The notes: generated by a model not told the origin, from the letters alone. Shown: positions 8,571 through 17,499, counted from the first letter of the stretch. The stretch is 64,000 nucleotides of DNA from Parachitinimonas caeni (GCF_030129945.1 NZ_JARRAF010000004.1:124001-188000), one strand, 5' to 3'. Translations and numbers: made by a program.

Positions 8571-8628
8571 CGGCGAAATGCGATCCGGAAACAAAATATC
8601 AACAGCGCCCGACGTCAACAGAGCCTAG
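8571..8628. repeat. Repeat family copy, right ends in tandem
   Basis: GATCCGGAAACAAAATATCAACAG is followed by GACGTCAACAGAGCCTAG, two versions of the right-hand terminal repeat. The final CTAG contains the complementary TAG stop codon (8625-8627) of the convergent regulator gene. Confidence 0.75.
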
Positions 8629-9524
8629 TTCAGACGCCCCCCTGCCACCATCGCCACGCTGGCCTGCAGTGGTGCATGGACCGCTTCGGCCACCTGTCTG
8701 GCCAGATCTTCCTGCAAGGCAATGCTGCCCAGATCAGGCCGGTCGAACTGCTCGGACCAGATCAGGCGGGCGTCGGCGACGGCCAGCAAGCGCAGGCTCA
8801 GCCGAATCTCGGTGCCGAGCTGGCGTACGCTGCCTTCAAGCAGATGCGTGGCGCCCAGCGCCCGCGCCTGGATGATCTGTTCGGCGGCGCCGTCGCCGCT
8901 GCCGTGGCTGCACGGCAGGGTCAGCAGATTCCTGCCAAATTTTCTGAATAGCTGATGGACAAGGTCTTCTTGCAGCGCCTTGAGGCAATGCAGGCTGTCG
9001 CCGGCCGAGGCCATGATCTGCAAGGGCGCCAGCATCAACGTTGGCAGCAGGCTGATCGCATTTTCGGGTTGGCGGTAGATGACGGGCACGTGAGTTCCTA
9101 CGGGGATTTCGAAGCGAACGATGGCGTCCATGCCATCGTTGGAGTAATACTCTTTCAGTTTTTCTCTTAGTCTGCGGATCTGTACCCGGACTGTCGGGTC
9201 TTCGGCGGGGTCGAAGCTGCTGGCCGGGCGCTTGAGAACTTCCAGACCAATCGTGTATTCGTTGATCGAGCTGGCGCCGCCAGCCACGGTGCGCTCTACC
9301 AGAAACTGCAGCAATTCGCTCAGGCGCCTGGCTTTGTGAAAAGTGGGGCTGGCCAGCAACTGCTCCAGCGCGGGGCGCACCAGGGCGGGCGTCAGCGCAG
9401 GCTCGGCGGGCGTTGCAGCCGCCTGCGGCGTGGTCCGCAAGGGGCAGTCCAGAAGGCTAGGCGGCGTGCTGAGGATGGGGGGCATGATGGCTTGTCCTGA
9501 GGCTTTATCTGTTTTGATACCCAC
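8625..9524 (-). CDS. Putative regulator: winged-helix-like N-domain plus FlgO/TolB-like domain
   Basis: A 299-residue protein. Residues about 48-145 carry a pattern seen in many predicted transcriptional regulators: LASPTFHKARRLSELLQFLV, INEYTIGLEVL, SSFDPAEDPTVRVQIRRLRE and KLKEYY. The rest (about 155-290) resembles FlgO/TolB-N: LQEDLVHQL, ARALGATHLLEGSVRQLG, IRLSLRLLAVADARLIWSEQ. The two-part layout suggests DNA binding plus a sensory or multimerising domain. It is divergent from the winged-helix STAND gene across about 175 bp, so the two may regulate each other. A second start at 9485 (MPPIL) would remove a poorly conserved leader. The target and signal are unknown. Confidence 0.65.
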   Translation of the reverse strand: MGIKTDKASGQAIMPPILSTPPSLLDCPLRTTPQAAATPAEPALTPALVRPALEQLLASPTFHKARRLSELLQFLVERTVAGGASSINEYTIGLEVLKRPASSFDPAEDPTVRVQIRRLREKLKEYYSNDGMDAIVRFEIPVGTHVPVIYRQPENAISLLPTLMLAPLQIMASAGDSLHCLKALQEDLVHQLFRKFGRNLLTLPCSHGSGDGAAEQIIQARALGATHLLEGSVRQLGTEIRLSLRLLAVADARLIWSEQFDRPDLGSIALQEDLARQVAEAVHAPLQASVAMVAGGRLN

Positions 9525-9700
9525 CGACCTGAGTGCTGCCAGAGCGGTGGCGGAACGATGCCCGCACTGTAGTCAGCAGCTGGAAAAATAACCTTACGAA
9601 TACCTTCTGAATCGCAAGTTTTTGAATAAAAAAGAATAATTTCTCTTCGTGACCAGAGTTCCAATCTGGCGCGAGCAGACCACACCGGGCGGTGAGGGCA

Positions 9701-12700
9701 ATGAAACGTGAGAGTTTTCGTTTTGGCGATTGGACGGTCAGTCCACAAACCAACTGTCTGAGTAATGGCGAGACGCTACGACAGGTCGAACCGAAGCTGA
9801 TGGATGTGCTGGTCGTTCTATGCGGCCATCCCGGCGAGGTGATCAGTGCCGAACGGCTGGTGCAGGAGTGCTGGGGCAGCGCCGAAGTGGGCGATAACCC
9901 CCTGCATAAAACCATCACCCATCTGCGCCGTATGCTGGGCGATAGTGCGACTGCGCCACGTTATATCGAAACCATCCGCAAACGTGGCTATCGGGCCATC
10001 GCGCCTATTGTGCTGGCCGATAGCGGCGTTGCGCTGGCCACGGCAGTGAGCTGGACGCACGGTTCACCGTTTCGCGGGCTGCAGGCATTTGAAGAAATAC
10101 ACGCTCCCATTTTCTTCGGCCGAAGTACGGCAATCGGCGCCTTGTTGCAGGGCCTGAGCCAGCAGCTGGCGGCTGGGCGGGCCTTGCAACTGGTGCTTGG
10201 CCCGAGCGGTTGCGGCAAGACCTCGCTGGTGCGGGCTGGGCTGCTACCCGTTTTGATGCAGGAGGCAGGCGCATTCGGCATGCGTGTCGTCAGCAGCAGC
10301 CTGCTCGATCTGGCCGACCTCGGCGAGCAGGATCTGCATCTGTCTCTGGCCGGGGCCATGCTGGACTGGGAATGCGAGGGCAGCCCGTTATTTGCCGGTT
10401 CCAGTGCGGCCAGCCTGGCTGAGCGTCTGCAAGCCGATGTGACCAGCGAGACACTGGCTTTGCGCTGGGCGCTGGCGCGCCAGCCCGCCAATCCCTCCCG
10501 GCCCTACTGCCTGCTGTTTGTTGACCACTTTGAAGCATTGTTCCAGACCGCCTGTTCGCCCTCGCAACAGCTGGCGTTTGTCGCCACACTCGACCAGCTT
10601 GCCCGCAGCGGCCAGGTATTGGTCATTCTGGCCTGCCGCAATGCGTTCTACCCCCAGCTGGCCCAGCTGCCCCTATTGCTCGAAGGGAAAGCTGGCGGTG
10701 CCCATTTCGATCTGGCCCCGCCCAGCGCTGCGGAAATTGCCCAGATCATCCGTCTGCCGGCCGCTGCGGCGCGTTTGAGCTTTGATGTCGAAGGCAGCAG
10801 CCAGACCAGGCTGGATGATGTCCTGTGTGAGGGCGCAGCCCACAATCCAGACTTGCTCCCCCTGTTGCAATACACCCTGCAGGAGCTGTATCAGCAGCGC
10901 AGCCCAAGTGGTCAGTTGACGTTTGCGGCCTACCACGCCCTGGGCGGTATCGAAGGCGCCGTCGGCTCGCGGGCTGAGCAGCTGATGGCAACGCTGACGC
11001 CGGCACAGCGTGGGGCCTTACCAAGAGTATTGTCATTGCTGATCCGGATTTCAGCCGATGACGACAGCGTCTCCAGCCGGCGGGCGGCCTGGCAGTCACT
11101 GCAGTCAGAGGATGAGCGGGTGTTGGTCGAAGCCTTGATTAAGAACCGTCTGCTGATCAGTGAACTGGTCGGACAGGAGCGCGGGTTCCGCCTGGCGCAG
11201 GAAGCTCTGCTGCGACGCTGGCCGCGCCTGACGGAGTGGATCGACGAGCATCGCAGCGATTTGCGCATCCGTGCCCGTCTGGCCCTGCAGACCAACCGCT
11301 GGCTGGCCGAAGCCCGTTCGACTGATCTGCTGTTGCCTGCCGGCAAACCGTTGGCCGAGGCCCGCTATTTGCAGGCACAGGGCCGTTTCAGTCTGACGAC
11401 CGACGAGCTGGCGCTGATCCGGGCTTCGACCGGTCGGCAGCAGCGGCGCCGGCGGATCAAACGGGCCATTGTTGGCGTCATCGTGGTGCTGGCCGTGTTG
11501 TCGGTGGTGCTGGGGCTGCAGGCGATGCAGTCGGCACGCATTGCCAGCCAGCATCGGGCAGAAGCCGAAAATCTGCTTGGTTATATGGTTGGCGATTTTG
11601 CCGAGAAGCTGAGGCCGCTGGGTCGCCTTGATCTGCTCGACAGCGTCAGCCGCAAGGCACTTGATTATCTGGCCAGCTCATCCCGCGCTGGGCTGGGGCA
11701 GACAGCGCTTTTACAGCGTGCCAAGGCCCTGCAGGGGATCGGCGAGGTAAAAGTAGCGCGGGCAGACAAGGCAGCAGCCAAAGCCGCGTTTGATGCAGCG
11801 CTGGCCATATTGGAAAATCTGCTGGCAAGCCAGCCACCGTCGCCTGAAGTGCTCAAGCAGCTGGGCATCGTCTGGTTCTGGCAGGGTCAGCTGGCCTTGC
11901 AGGGTAATGATGCCCGTACCGCAGAAGCCGCGTTCCTGCGCTATCTCGACTACAGCCAGCAGCGTTCCCAACTACAGCCGGATGAGGTCGATGGCTGGAT
12001 CGAACAATCGTATGCCCATAACAGCCTGGGCTCGCTGTACCTGAAACGGGGCCATGTCGAGCGTGCGCAAGCAGGCTTCAATGCCTCGGTGGATCTGAAA
12101 ACCCGCGCCCTGGCGGCGCGCCCCGACAACGCCACCCTGCAGGCCGATCTGGCCGATAGCCTTTCCTGGCTGGCCTCGGCCCGTCAAGCCACGGGTCAGC
12201 TTGATGCGGCGGAACACCTCTATCGACGCGAGCAGCAGCTGCTGACCCGGCTTATGCAGGCCGCACCTGAGGCGGCACTATGGCAACAGCGGCTTGCCCA
12301 GTCGCTGCAACGTGCTGCAGCCGTCCGGCTCGCACAAGGCGTCGAACCTGCCGCCCGGAGTGATTTGCAGCGCGCCATGCAGCTGCTTGATGCGGTGATC
12401 CAGCGTGAACCCGACAACCGCAACTGGCAACGTGCCCGTATCTACGCTGAGTTGGAATGGCAGCGTCTGGCTTTGTACCGGGGGGAGCTGGAGCCCGCCA
12501 GAGCCGGACTGCAGCAAGCGCTGGACCAGCTGCTGGGTCTGATCCAGCAAGACCCGGGTCGCCAGGACTGGCGCCGACTGCTGGCTGCCGTGCAGCAGCG
12601 GCAGGCGCAGGTTCTGCTTGGGTTGCGAAAGCCCGGCGAGGCCCTGACCCTGGCCAGCGAGGCGCAGGTGCAGCTCGAATCCATGCATCGGCGCAACCCG

Positions 12701-12988
12701 GCCGATACCCGCACCCAGATGGTTCTGGCGGATACCCTGCTCACAATTGCCGATGCCCACCGGCAGGCGGGTGGTTTGGACGCGGCACAGCGAGTCTGCC
12801 AGCAGGTGACGGCGCTATTGCAGCCATCAGCGCCACCGAGCCGCAATTTTCAGCTACTGGACCCCTGGGTACGTGCCCATGCCTGTCTGGGGGCGAATCA
12901 GCCAGCGGCGGCTGCCCGTCAATATCTGGCGCAAATCGGGTATCGCGACAAATTCTATCTGAGCGGGTTGGCGGCCGCCGCTCGATAG
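9701..12988 (+). CDS. Winged-helix / STAND ATPase / TPR membrane protein
   Basis: A 1095-residue multidomain protein. Residues 1-100 form an OmpR/CadC-type winged helix (FRFGDWTVSPQTN, HKTITHLRRMLGD, YIETIRKRGYR). A novel-STAND-type ATPase follows, opening with SPFRGLQAFEE and FFGR and carrying a Walker A motif GPSGCGKTS (K173). A single transmembrane helix lies at about 589-609 (VGVIVVLAVLSVVLGL). The remaining 480 residues are TPR-like helical repeats (LGSLYLKRGHVERAQAGFNA, DSLSWLASARQATGQLDAAE). The layout predicts a membrane-anchored, ATP-switched transcription regulator whose C-terminal repeats sense a ligand or protein across the membrane. ATG 9701 (after GAGGGC) is preferred to GTG 9692. 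Confidence 0.82.
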   Translation: MKRESFRFGDWTVSPQTNCLSNGETLRQVEPKLMDVLVVLCGHPGEVISAERLVQECWGSAEVGDNPLHKTITHLRRMLGDSATAPRYIETIRKRGYRAIAPIVLADSGVALATAVSWTHGSPFRGLQAFEEIHAPIFFGRSTAIGALLQGLSQQLAAGRALQLVLGPSGCGKTSLVRAGLLPVLMQEAGAFGMRVVSSSLLDLADLGEQDLHLSLAGAMLDWECEGSPLFAGSSAASLAERLQADVTSETLALRWALARQPANPSRPYCLLFVDHFEALFQTACSPSQQLAFVATLDQLARSGQVLVILACRNAFYPQLAQLPLLLEGKAGGAHFDLAPPSAAEIAQIIRLPAAAARLSFDVEGSSQTRLDDVLCEGAAHNPDLLPLLQYTLQELYQQRSPSGQLTFAAYHALGGIEGAVGSRAEQLMATLTPAQRGALPRVLSLLIRISADDDSVSSRRAAWQSLQSEDERVLVEALIKNRLLISELVGQERGFRLAQEALLRRWPRLTEWIDEHRSDLRIRARLALQTNRWLAEARSTDLLLPAGKPLAEARYLQAQGRFSLTTDELALIRASTGRQQRRRRIKRAIVGVIVVLAVLSVVLGLQAMQSARIASQHRAEAENLLGYMVGDFAEKLRPLGRLDLLDSVSRKALDYLASSSRAGLGQTALLQRAKALQGIGEVKVARADKAAAKAAFDAALAILENLLASQPPSPEVLKQLGIVWFWQGQLALQGNDARTAEAAFLRYLDYSQQRSQLQPDEVDGWIEQSYAHNSLGSLYLKRGHVERAQAGFNASVDLKTRALAARPDNATLQADLADSLSWLASARQATGQLDAAEHLYRREQQLLTRLMQAAPEAALWQQRLAQSLQRAAAVRLAQGVEPAARSDLQRAMQLLDAVIQREPDNRNWQRARIYAELEWQRLALYRGELEPARAGLQQALDQLLGLIQQDPGRQDWRRLLAAVQQRQAQVLLGLRKPGEALTLASEAQVQLESMHRRNPADTRTQMVLADTLLTIADAHRQAGGLDAAQRVCQQVTALLQPSAPPSRNFQLLDPWVRAHACLGANQPAAAARQYLAQIGYRDKFYLSGLAAAAR

Positions 12989-13127
12989 CCAAGACTGGCA
13001 AACCGTTGAACAGCCAGCACAGACCGGAACCGGCCAGCCATTGATGTAAAACGGATCATCCCGGAATCTGCATACACGCCGGATCAGCAGATTTCGGGAC
13101 GTTAATTAACCAGAAAAAGGAAAAGCC

Positions 13128-13550
13128 ATGTTCAACACTGAAGTGCCCAAGCCATTTGTACCTGTGATTATTGTGCTGGTTTATGTGATTCGTACCCTGG
13201 GCCCGGTGGGTAAACCCAATTTCAAATTTGCCTATTTTGATCCTGATGGCAATGTGATTGATCAGGGTAAGATCGTATTCAATAAGAAGAGTGTTGTCTG
13301 GTATCTGTTTGGCAATAGTCCACGCGACAATATCGTCATGACGGGCATTGATCTGCAGAATTCGGGAGGGCAGGTTGATGCCCTCAAACAGAGTTTTTTC
13401 AGTATCAGCTTTACCAACTATTGCAAGACCCGCACCACAATTGGTATCCGTCTTGATTTTCAGGATAACACCAACCCGGATTCTCCGATTAATTTCTCAA
13501 GTACCGACCCGCAAATCATCAATGAGCCCGGTGAAACACTATTAGATTAA
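13128..13550 (+). CDS. Small protein of unknown function
   Basis: Not recognised. It has 140 residues and starts at ATG 13128 after AAAAGGAAAA. Residues 11-25 are hydrophobic (VPVIIVLVYVIRTLG) but lack a clear signal-peptide cleavage site. The rest looks beta-rich (NFKFAYFDPDGNVIDQGKIV, FSISFTNYCKTRTTIGIRL). A strong terminator follows. It is more AT-rich than its neighbours and shares a locus with two paralogous unknown genes. A sandwich-fold secreted or structural protein is possible but unproven. Confidence 0.6.
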   Translation: MFNTEVPKPFVPVIIVLVYVIRTLGPVGKPNFKFAYFDPDGNVIDQGKIVFNKKSVVWYLFGNSPRDNIVMTGIDLQNSGGQVDALKQSFFSISFTNYCKTRTTIGIRLDFQDNTNPDSPINFSSTDPQIINEPGETLLD

Positions 13551-13583
13551 ATATTGCGCAATCACGGCAGCAAAGCACTCAAT

Positions 13584-13614
13584 AAAAAGCACTGGTAAAC
13601 CCAGTGCTTTTTTC
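13584..13614 (+). terminator. Rho-independent terminator
   Basis: The stem AAAGCACTGG / CCAGTGCTTT with a 5-nt loop is followed by TTTC. It lies 35 bp past the 13128-13550 gene and separates it from the next unknown gene. Confidence 0.85.
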
Positions 13615-13795
13615 TTGTTACCTGGCTGTTACCTGCCGGCTACGGGTTGTTACTTATTTCACGATCAATGCCGACTTAATATGGCCTCACCAACACAGTT
13701 TGGCGAGCAGTAAAGCAGGCATTCAATCCGGATTGTGAAATGGAATTGAAATGCCGGGTCTGAAAGTTAATTTCTTATTTGAAAGGACTCGTATC

Positions 13796-14560
13796 ATGAC
13801 TATCTCCCACAAAGTTGCCCATGCCGTGCAGTATATTCAAGCGCTGGAATTACCAGAATTCGATAGCGCTAACCTCGCCACGGCAAGCACGCCGCTGCGG
13901 GTGGCACAGGGCGAAGATGCCGGGGCCGCAGTGGCCGCCGGCAGTCTGGTGTCTTTCGTTTCCGGATTGACCGAACAGCACAAGAACGACGTGCTGAACT
14001 CCACCTTGCTGGCCCAGCTCGCGGCGTCCAAAGCCTACGACCGCTTCAAGCAGACCAAACTGTGGTACGACAAGTATGTCGAGGTTCTGGCCCAGGTAGG
14101 CTGGGTCGTGCCAGCGTTTGCTTTCCGCGACTATCGGCCATCGGGCACCTCGCTGGTGCTGTCCGATGCAGTGCTGGAAATCCTGAGTGCCATCGCCACC
14201 GGCGATGAGATGAAGATCCTGCGTGCGGCGCTGACCTCGCTGCGGGAAGACCCCAAGAATGAAGGGCCACTGCACTTGTTTGATAGCCAAAGCTTCCCCG
14301 ACAACATCGGTACTTTCCAGATCATGCCGGTTGGCGAGGATGATGGACAGGTGGTGATGGCCCTGGCTGCGATGGACTTCAAATCAACCAAGCATGTCAC
14401 CCGCTTCCTCTGGTTCTCGTGGACTTCAAGCTCGGTCAAGTTGGTTCAAAGCGCGCAGAAATGCGTGTTGAACGAGCACATTTACGGCAGGGTCCGCCAG
14501 CAGGTGATCGACAAACTGGCTGGACGCGCCAGCGAATATATCAAGGACATTGAAATCTGA
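13796..14560 (+). CDS. Unknown protein, paralogue of the following gene (copy A)
   Basis: A 254-residue protein of unrecognised family. ATG 13796 is preceded by GAAAGGA at 9 nt; the frame opens earlier (13751) without a ribosome site. Key segment: DVLNSTLLAQLAASKAYDRF (about 62-81), then a tryptophan-rich helix, FWSSWT-like strands (FLWFSWTSSSVKLVQ) and a C-terminal YGRVRQQVIDKLAGRASEYI. The gene at 14618 repeats the same order (LLNSNLLAQLAASKKYDRF ... VLDKLGNRINENIFDI). No signal peptide or membrane helix is seen. Its own terminator follows, so each copy is probably a separate unit. Confidence 0.65.
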   Translation: MTISHKVAHAVQYIQALELPEFDSANLATASTPLRVAQGEDAGAAVAAGSLVSFVSGLTEQHKNDVLNSTLLAQLAASKAYDRFKQTKLWYDKYVEVLAQVGWVVPAFAFRDYRPSGTSLVLSDAVLEILSAIATGDEMKILRAALTSLREDPKNEGPLHLFDSQSFPDNIGTFQIMPVGEDDGQVVMALAAMDFKSTKHVTRFLWFSWTSSSVKLVQSAQKCVLNEHIYGRVRQQVIDKLAGRASEYIKDIEI

Positions 14561-14568
14561 TATTGCAG

Positions 14569-14597
14569 AAAAGGCGGGGCTGGCCTCCGCCTTTTTC
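14569..14597 (+). terminator. Rho-independent terminator
   Basis: AAAAGGCGG pairs with CCGCCTTTT across a 9-nt loop and ends in a T-run, 8 bp after the copy A stop codon. Confidence 0.8.
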
Positions 14598-14617
14598 AAG
14601 ATTTCAAGGAGGAAATC

Positions 14618-15346
14618 ATGTTATTTGATCCAATCACGCCTCTGCCTGACGGCGATTTTATATTTGTTGATGCTGGAAATATCTTTACGGCCAGTAAAGA
14701 TATCCGGTCGCAAAATGGCATGGATTTACTGAATTCCAATTTGCTGGCCCAGCTCGCAGCAAGCAAGAAATATGATCGCTTCAGCAAGGCGGATGACTGG
14801 GACCGCCACTATTACAACACGCTGAGTAATCTTGCCTGGCGGACAGGGGTAACGACGCATAATAGTTATCAACCACCGGGCTTGTATTTTTCAATTCCAG
14901 AAGTGGTCTGCAAGATGTTTGCTGCAGCCTTTATGCCCGATGAAGGAGTTTTGGCAAAAACTGCTCTGGGAGTATTAAGCCAGCAACCTTCAGATAGTAC
15001 CCCCAGGCTGGTTTTCGATAAAAACAGCCACGCCTGCTCGGCAGTTAATTTTTTGATCAGTGTTGTCAATGAAAATGGCGTGGTCAGGGAATTGGCGCTG
15101 TCATTTTCGACCAGTGAAGTAATCAATAACCTGTTGGAGCAGAAGTTTTTAACCCGTGGGTTGATTGGCAAAATTGATGCACGAATCAATATTTCATCTC
15201 TGTATGAGGCGGGATATGCCACCTTGCGAGCGGGGGTTTTAGATAAGCTGGGTAATCGTATCAATGAGAATATTTTTGATATTACCCCAAAATCTGAAAT
15301 CGGCATCGAATGCTCGCAGCAATTTGTCGAGAGTCTGGTTATTTAA
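14618..15346 (+). CDS. Unknown protein, paralogue of the preceding gene (copy B)
   Basis: A 242-residue protein with an excellent ribosome site (AAGGAGG, 6 nt before ATG 14618). It shares with copy A the block LLNSNLLAQLAASKKYDRF near residue 32, a middle region of similar length, and the ending VLDKLGNRINENIFDI, followed by about 16 extra residues. Sequence outside these blocks has diverged and codon use is visibly more AT-rich. The duplication followed by divergence suggests selection for variety, as in toxin, immunity or structural subunit families, but no function can be assigned. No export signal is evident. Confidence 0.65.
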   Translation: MLFDPITPLPDGDFIFVDAGNIFTASKDIRSQNGMDLLNSNLLAQLAASKKYDRFSKADDWDRHYYNTLSNLAWRTGVTTHNSYQPPGLYFSIPEVVCKMFAAAFMPDEGVLAKTALGVLSQQPSDSTPRLVFDKNSHACSAVNFLISVVNENGVVRELALSFSTSEVINNLLEQKFLTRGLIGKIDARINISSLYEAGYATLRAGVLDKLGNRINENIFDITPKSEIGIECSQQFVESLVI

Positions 15347-15417
15347 ATGGATGCCCCTGATGCCCGTTCTTGATACGGCAGCAAACCTGGGGCAACCACC
15401 CAAGATGGGAGAGCACC

Positions 15418-15909
15418 ATGAAATTTGTTATTGCAACGGCGGTTCTGGGCAGCCTGTTACTCAGCGCCACGGCCTGGGCGGATGTCGAAGTTTATCGCGG
15501 GATAAACAGGCGTAATGCCACCTATGCGCAGGTGAACAACGCCCAGTGGCGGGTGGACCCCGACGGCGTATCAACATTTGAAAATGCCCGGTTCAGCGCA
15601 CCACAAAAGCCATGCCGGGCCAGATTCATCATCCTGGGCGTCAATGCCATGCCTGCCCCCGGTATTGCGGGCCAAATTGCCTTCATGCCGGAAGGTTATC
15701 GTGGTGTGTATACGCCGGAGCACGGTGGAGAAGGCCACTGGAGCCTGCAGGCACCGGCAGGAACCGACAATGATGCCTTCAAGCTGGCGCTGACTGCCTA
15801 TGTGATCGAGCGGCATGCCACCGAGGTCAACGATACCTACAACGGCGGGCATCCTTCCCACTGCGCTTCCCCGGAGGTGCCAAACGCGTTGCCGACACAG
15901 AAGCAGTAA
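15418..15909 (+). CDS. Secreted protein of unknown function
   Basis: A 163-residue protein. The first 21 residues form a classical signal peptide (FVIATAVLGSLLLSATAWA, cut before DVEVY). ATG 15418 follows GGGAGAG; the frame opens at 15370 but without a signal. The mature part contains two cysteines (KPCRARF near the middle and HPSHCASPE near the end) that could form a disulfide. Its family is not recognised. It is located between the paralogous pair and another unknown gene on the same strand. Confidence 0.65.
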   Translation: MKFVIATAVLGSLLLSATAWADVEVYRGINRRNATYAQVNNAQWRVDPDGVSTFENARFSAPQKPCRARFIILGVNAMPAPGIAGQIAFMPEGYRGVYTPEHGGEGHWSLQAPAGTDNDAFKLALTAYVIERHATEVNDTYNGGHPSHCASPEVPNALPTQKQ

Positions 15910-15981
15910 GATGGGTCTCAGGGTGGCAGGCAGGGCTTAAAGCCTGTTCCCTGTATCGAGCGCCTTGCGTGGAGGACTGAA

Positions 15982-16635
15982 ATGGCGGTACTGCACTTTG
16001 CCTATTTGTTTGACCCGGTTGCCTTTGGCCATCAGATCCACGCTGGACTGACGCAAGGCGGCACGACCGCACTACGCCACATGGCCCAAGCGGCGCTGGC
16101 CACCCGCCATGACACGATCAAAGAAGTGCTGCAGGTCTTGCGATTCGACGAGAGCTGGCTAGGCGAGGATGCCGACGAGTGCGATCGGGCAGAAAAGTGG
16201 TTGCTGCTGATGCTGGCGGCGAGACTGACCAAGACCACATCGCTCGGTCGGGCTGGGCAGACGCCCCATCATTTGCAACTACCGACGTTGTTGGCAGAGG
16301 CCAAGCTGCCTCCAGCGGTGGTGCAGCGGCTGTTGCGTGGCGAGCCGCTGCACTCCCTGCTGCACGCTCAGGGCCTTGCCACGCTGGCCATGCAGCTACC
16401 GGCGCTCGACGACTATGGTGGTTGGTTAAGCCCCGCTCAAGCCCGCGACCTCCGGCAAATCCTGATCAATGCCGCCCCCAATCGCACGATTACCGTTCCT
16501 CCTCCGTATCCTCTGCCGTCGGAGTCGGATGAAAGTTTTGCCGCCAAGGCAGCATGCCAGGCATGGACGACCGCCATCACCATGCTCGATACGGCCATCC
16601 ACACCCAGAGCGCCTTGTTTCTGATTCTGGATTGA
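15982..16635 (+). CDS. Unknown cytoplasmic protein
   Basis: A 217-residue protein, alanine- and leucine-rich and predicted helical, without signal or membrane segments. ATG 15982 has GTGGAGGAC 8-10 nt upstream. Features: FDPVAFGHQIHAGLTQGG near the start, a WLLLMLAARLTKTTSLGR helix and a proline segment TVPPPYPLPSESDESFAAKA. It is closed by a strong terminator at 16637. No family is recognised. Confidence 0.6.
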   Translation: MAVLHFAYLFDPVAFGHQIHAGLTQGGTTALRHMAQAALATRHDTIKEVLQVLRFDESWLGEDADECDRAEKWLLLMLAARLTKTTSLGRAGQTPHHLQLPTLLAEAKLPPAVVQRLLRGEPLHSLLHAQGLATLAMQLPALDDYGGWLSPAQARDLRQILINAAPNRTITVPPPYPLPSESDESFAAKAACQAWTTAITMLDTAIHTQSALFLILD

Positions 16636-16636
16636 A

Positions 16637-16662
16637 AAAGCCCGATCCTGGGATCGGGCTTT
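16637..16662 (+). terminator. Rho-independent terminator
   Basis: A 12-bp perfect stem AAAGCCCGATCC / GGATCGGGCTTT starts 2 nt after the stop codon of the 15982 gene. Confidence 0.85.
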
Positions 16663-16726
16663 GCAGGGGGATGCGACGGACCTTAGTACTGGGGGTTCAT
16701 CAGAAGTGGCGACCAGACGATATAGA

Positions 16727-16763
16727 CCGGCGCGACTGGAAACAAAACGTCAACAGAGCCTAG
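16727..16763. repeat. Repeat family remnant (right end)
   Basis: CCGGCGCGACTGGAAACA followed by AAACGTCAACAGAGCCTAG differs from the right end of the 36259-36530 element at a single base. No left end is found nearby. Confidence 0.75.
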
Positions 16764-16821
16764 ATGCCATCGAATGTCCGGCACATGCGTGGCATGAGCC
16801 GGGCTGTCCAAATCGTGGTGA

Positions 16822-17499
16822 TTAACGGTTGCTGCCTGGAAGATTTGTGTCATCAAGGTAATAGGTTTGCCCGCTGGAAATGGTCTCCCATTTGACTTTG
16901 GGCTTGCCGGGCTTGAATTCATTCAAGCCGCTGACGATTTTTTTCTTGCCGGTAAGGTAATTCACACTTTCCTCGCTGCGCTCGCCTGAATTGCGCATCA
17001 TTGACCAGCTATCAAAGCCAATCAGCCGGAAGCGGCCATTTTCGTGGCGGAAGCGATAGGTGTCGTGCGAGACCTCCCAGCTGCCGCAGCTTTGCCAGTA
17101 ATGCTTTTCAATATTGAGTACGCCCTTGGCGATGCTGATGCCGCCTACTTCCAAAGGATCTTGCAGGCAGGTCGAGTCGGCGTCGTTGGCGCTGGGCAAG
17201 AAGCCATCAATCGACTGAGCGGTTTGGTAGCCGGTATCGGTTTGCAGCAGTATCAGCAGGCGTCGGGGGTTCAGATTGAGTTCCTGAGTGCCAAGGTCTT
17301 CATTCTTGATGCGCTTGGCCGGGTCATTTTGCTCGGCAATCACAACCAGATCGGCACGGTTGTCCTGATTAAGGTCTCCAACCTTGTACGAATGCAGCTT
17401 CCAGCCTTTCGGTACAAAGCGTTGAGCGGTGGCGGTCATGGCGTCCGTGGCGTGAACGCTGGCAGTGAGCAATACAGAACATAAGAGCAGGGTTTTCAT
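16822..17499 (-). CDS. Secreted protein with FG-GAP/EF-hand-like loop
   Basis: A 225-residue exported protein. Starting at ATG 17499 it has a signal peptide (LLLCSVLLTASVHA) cut near residue 18. The motif SYKVGDLNQDNRADLVVIAE (about 37-56) is an acidic DxNxDxxxD-type calcium loop as in FG-GAP/VCBS repeat proteins. Later segments (NLNPRRLLILLQ, FRLIGFDSWSMMR) resemble periplasmic proteins of this type that are otherwise uncharacterised. An upstream TTG (17511) would extend it by four residues. It is transcribed towards the repeat remnant at 16727. Confidence 0.65.
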   Translation of the reverse strand: MKTLLLCSVLLTASVHATDAMTATAQRFVPKGWKLHSYKVGDLNQDNRADLVVIAEQNDPAKRIKNEDLGTQELNLNPRRLLILLQTDTGYQTAQSIDGFLPSANDADSTCLQDPLEVGGISIAKGVLNIEKHYWQSCGSWEVSHDTYRFRHENGRFRLIGFDSWSMMRNSGERSEESVNYLTGKKKIVSGLNEFKPGKPKVKWETISSGQTYYLDDTNLPGSNR

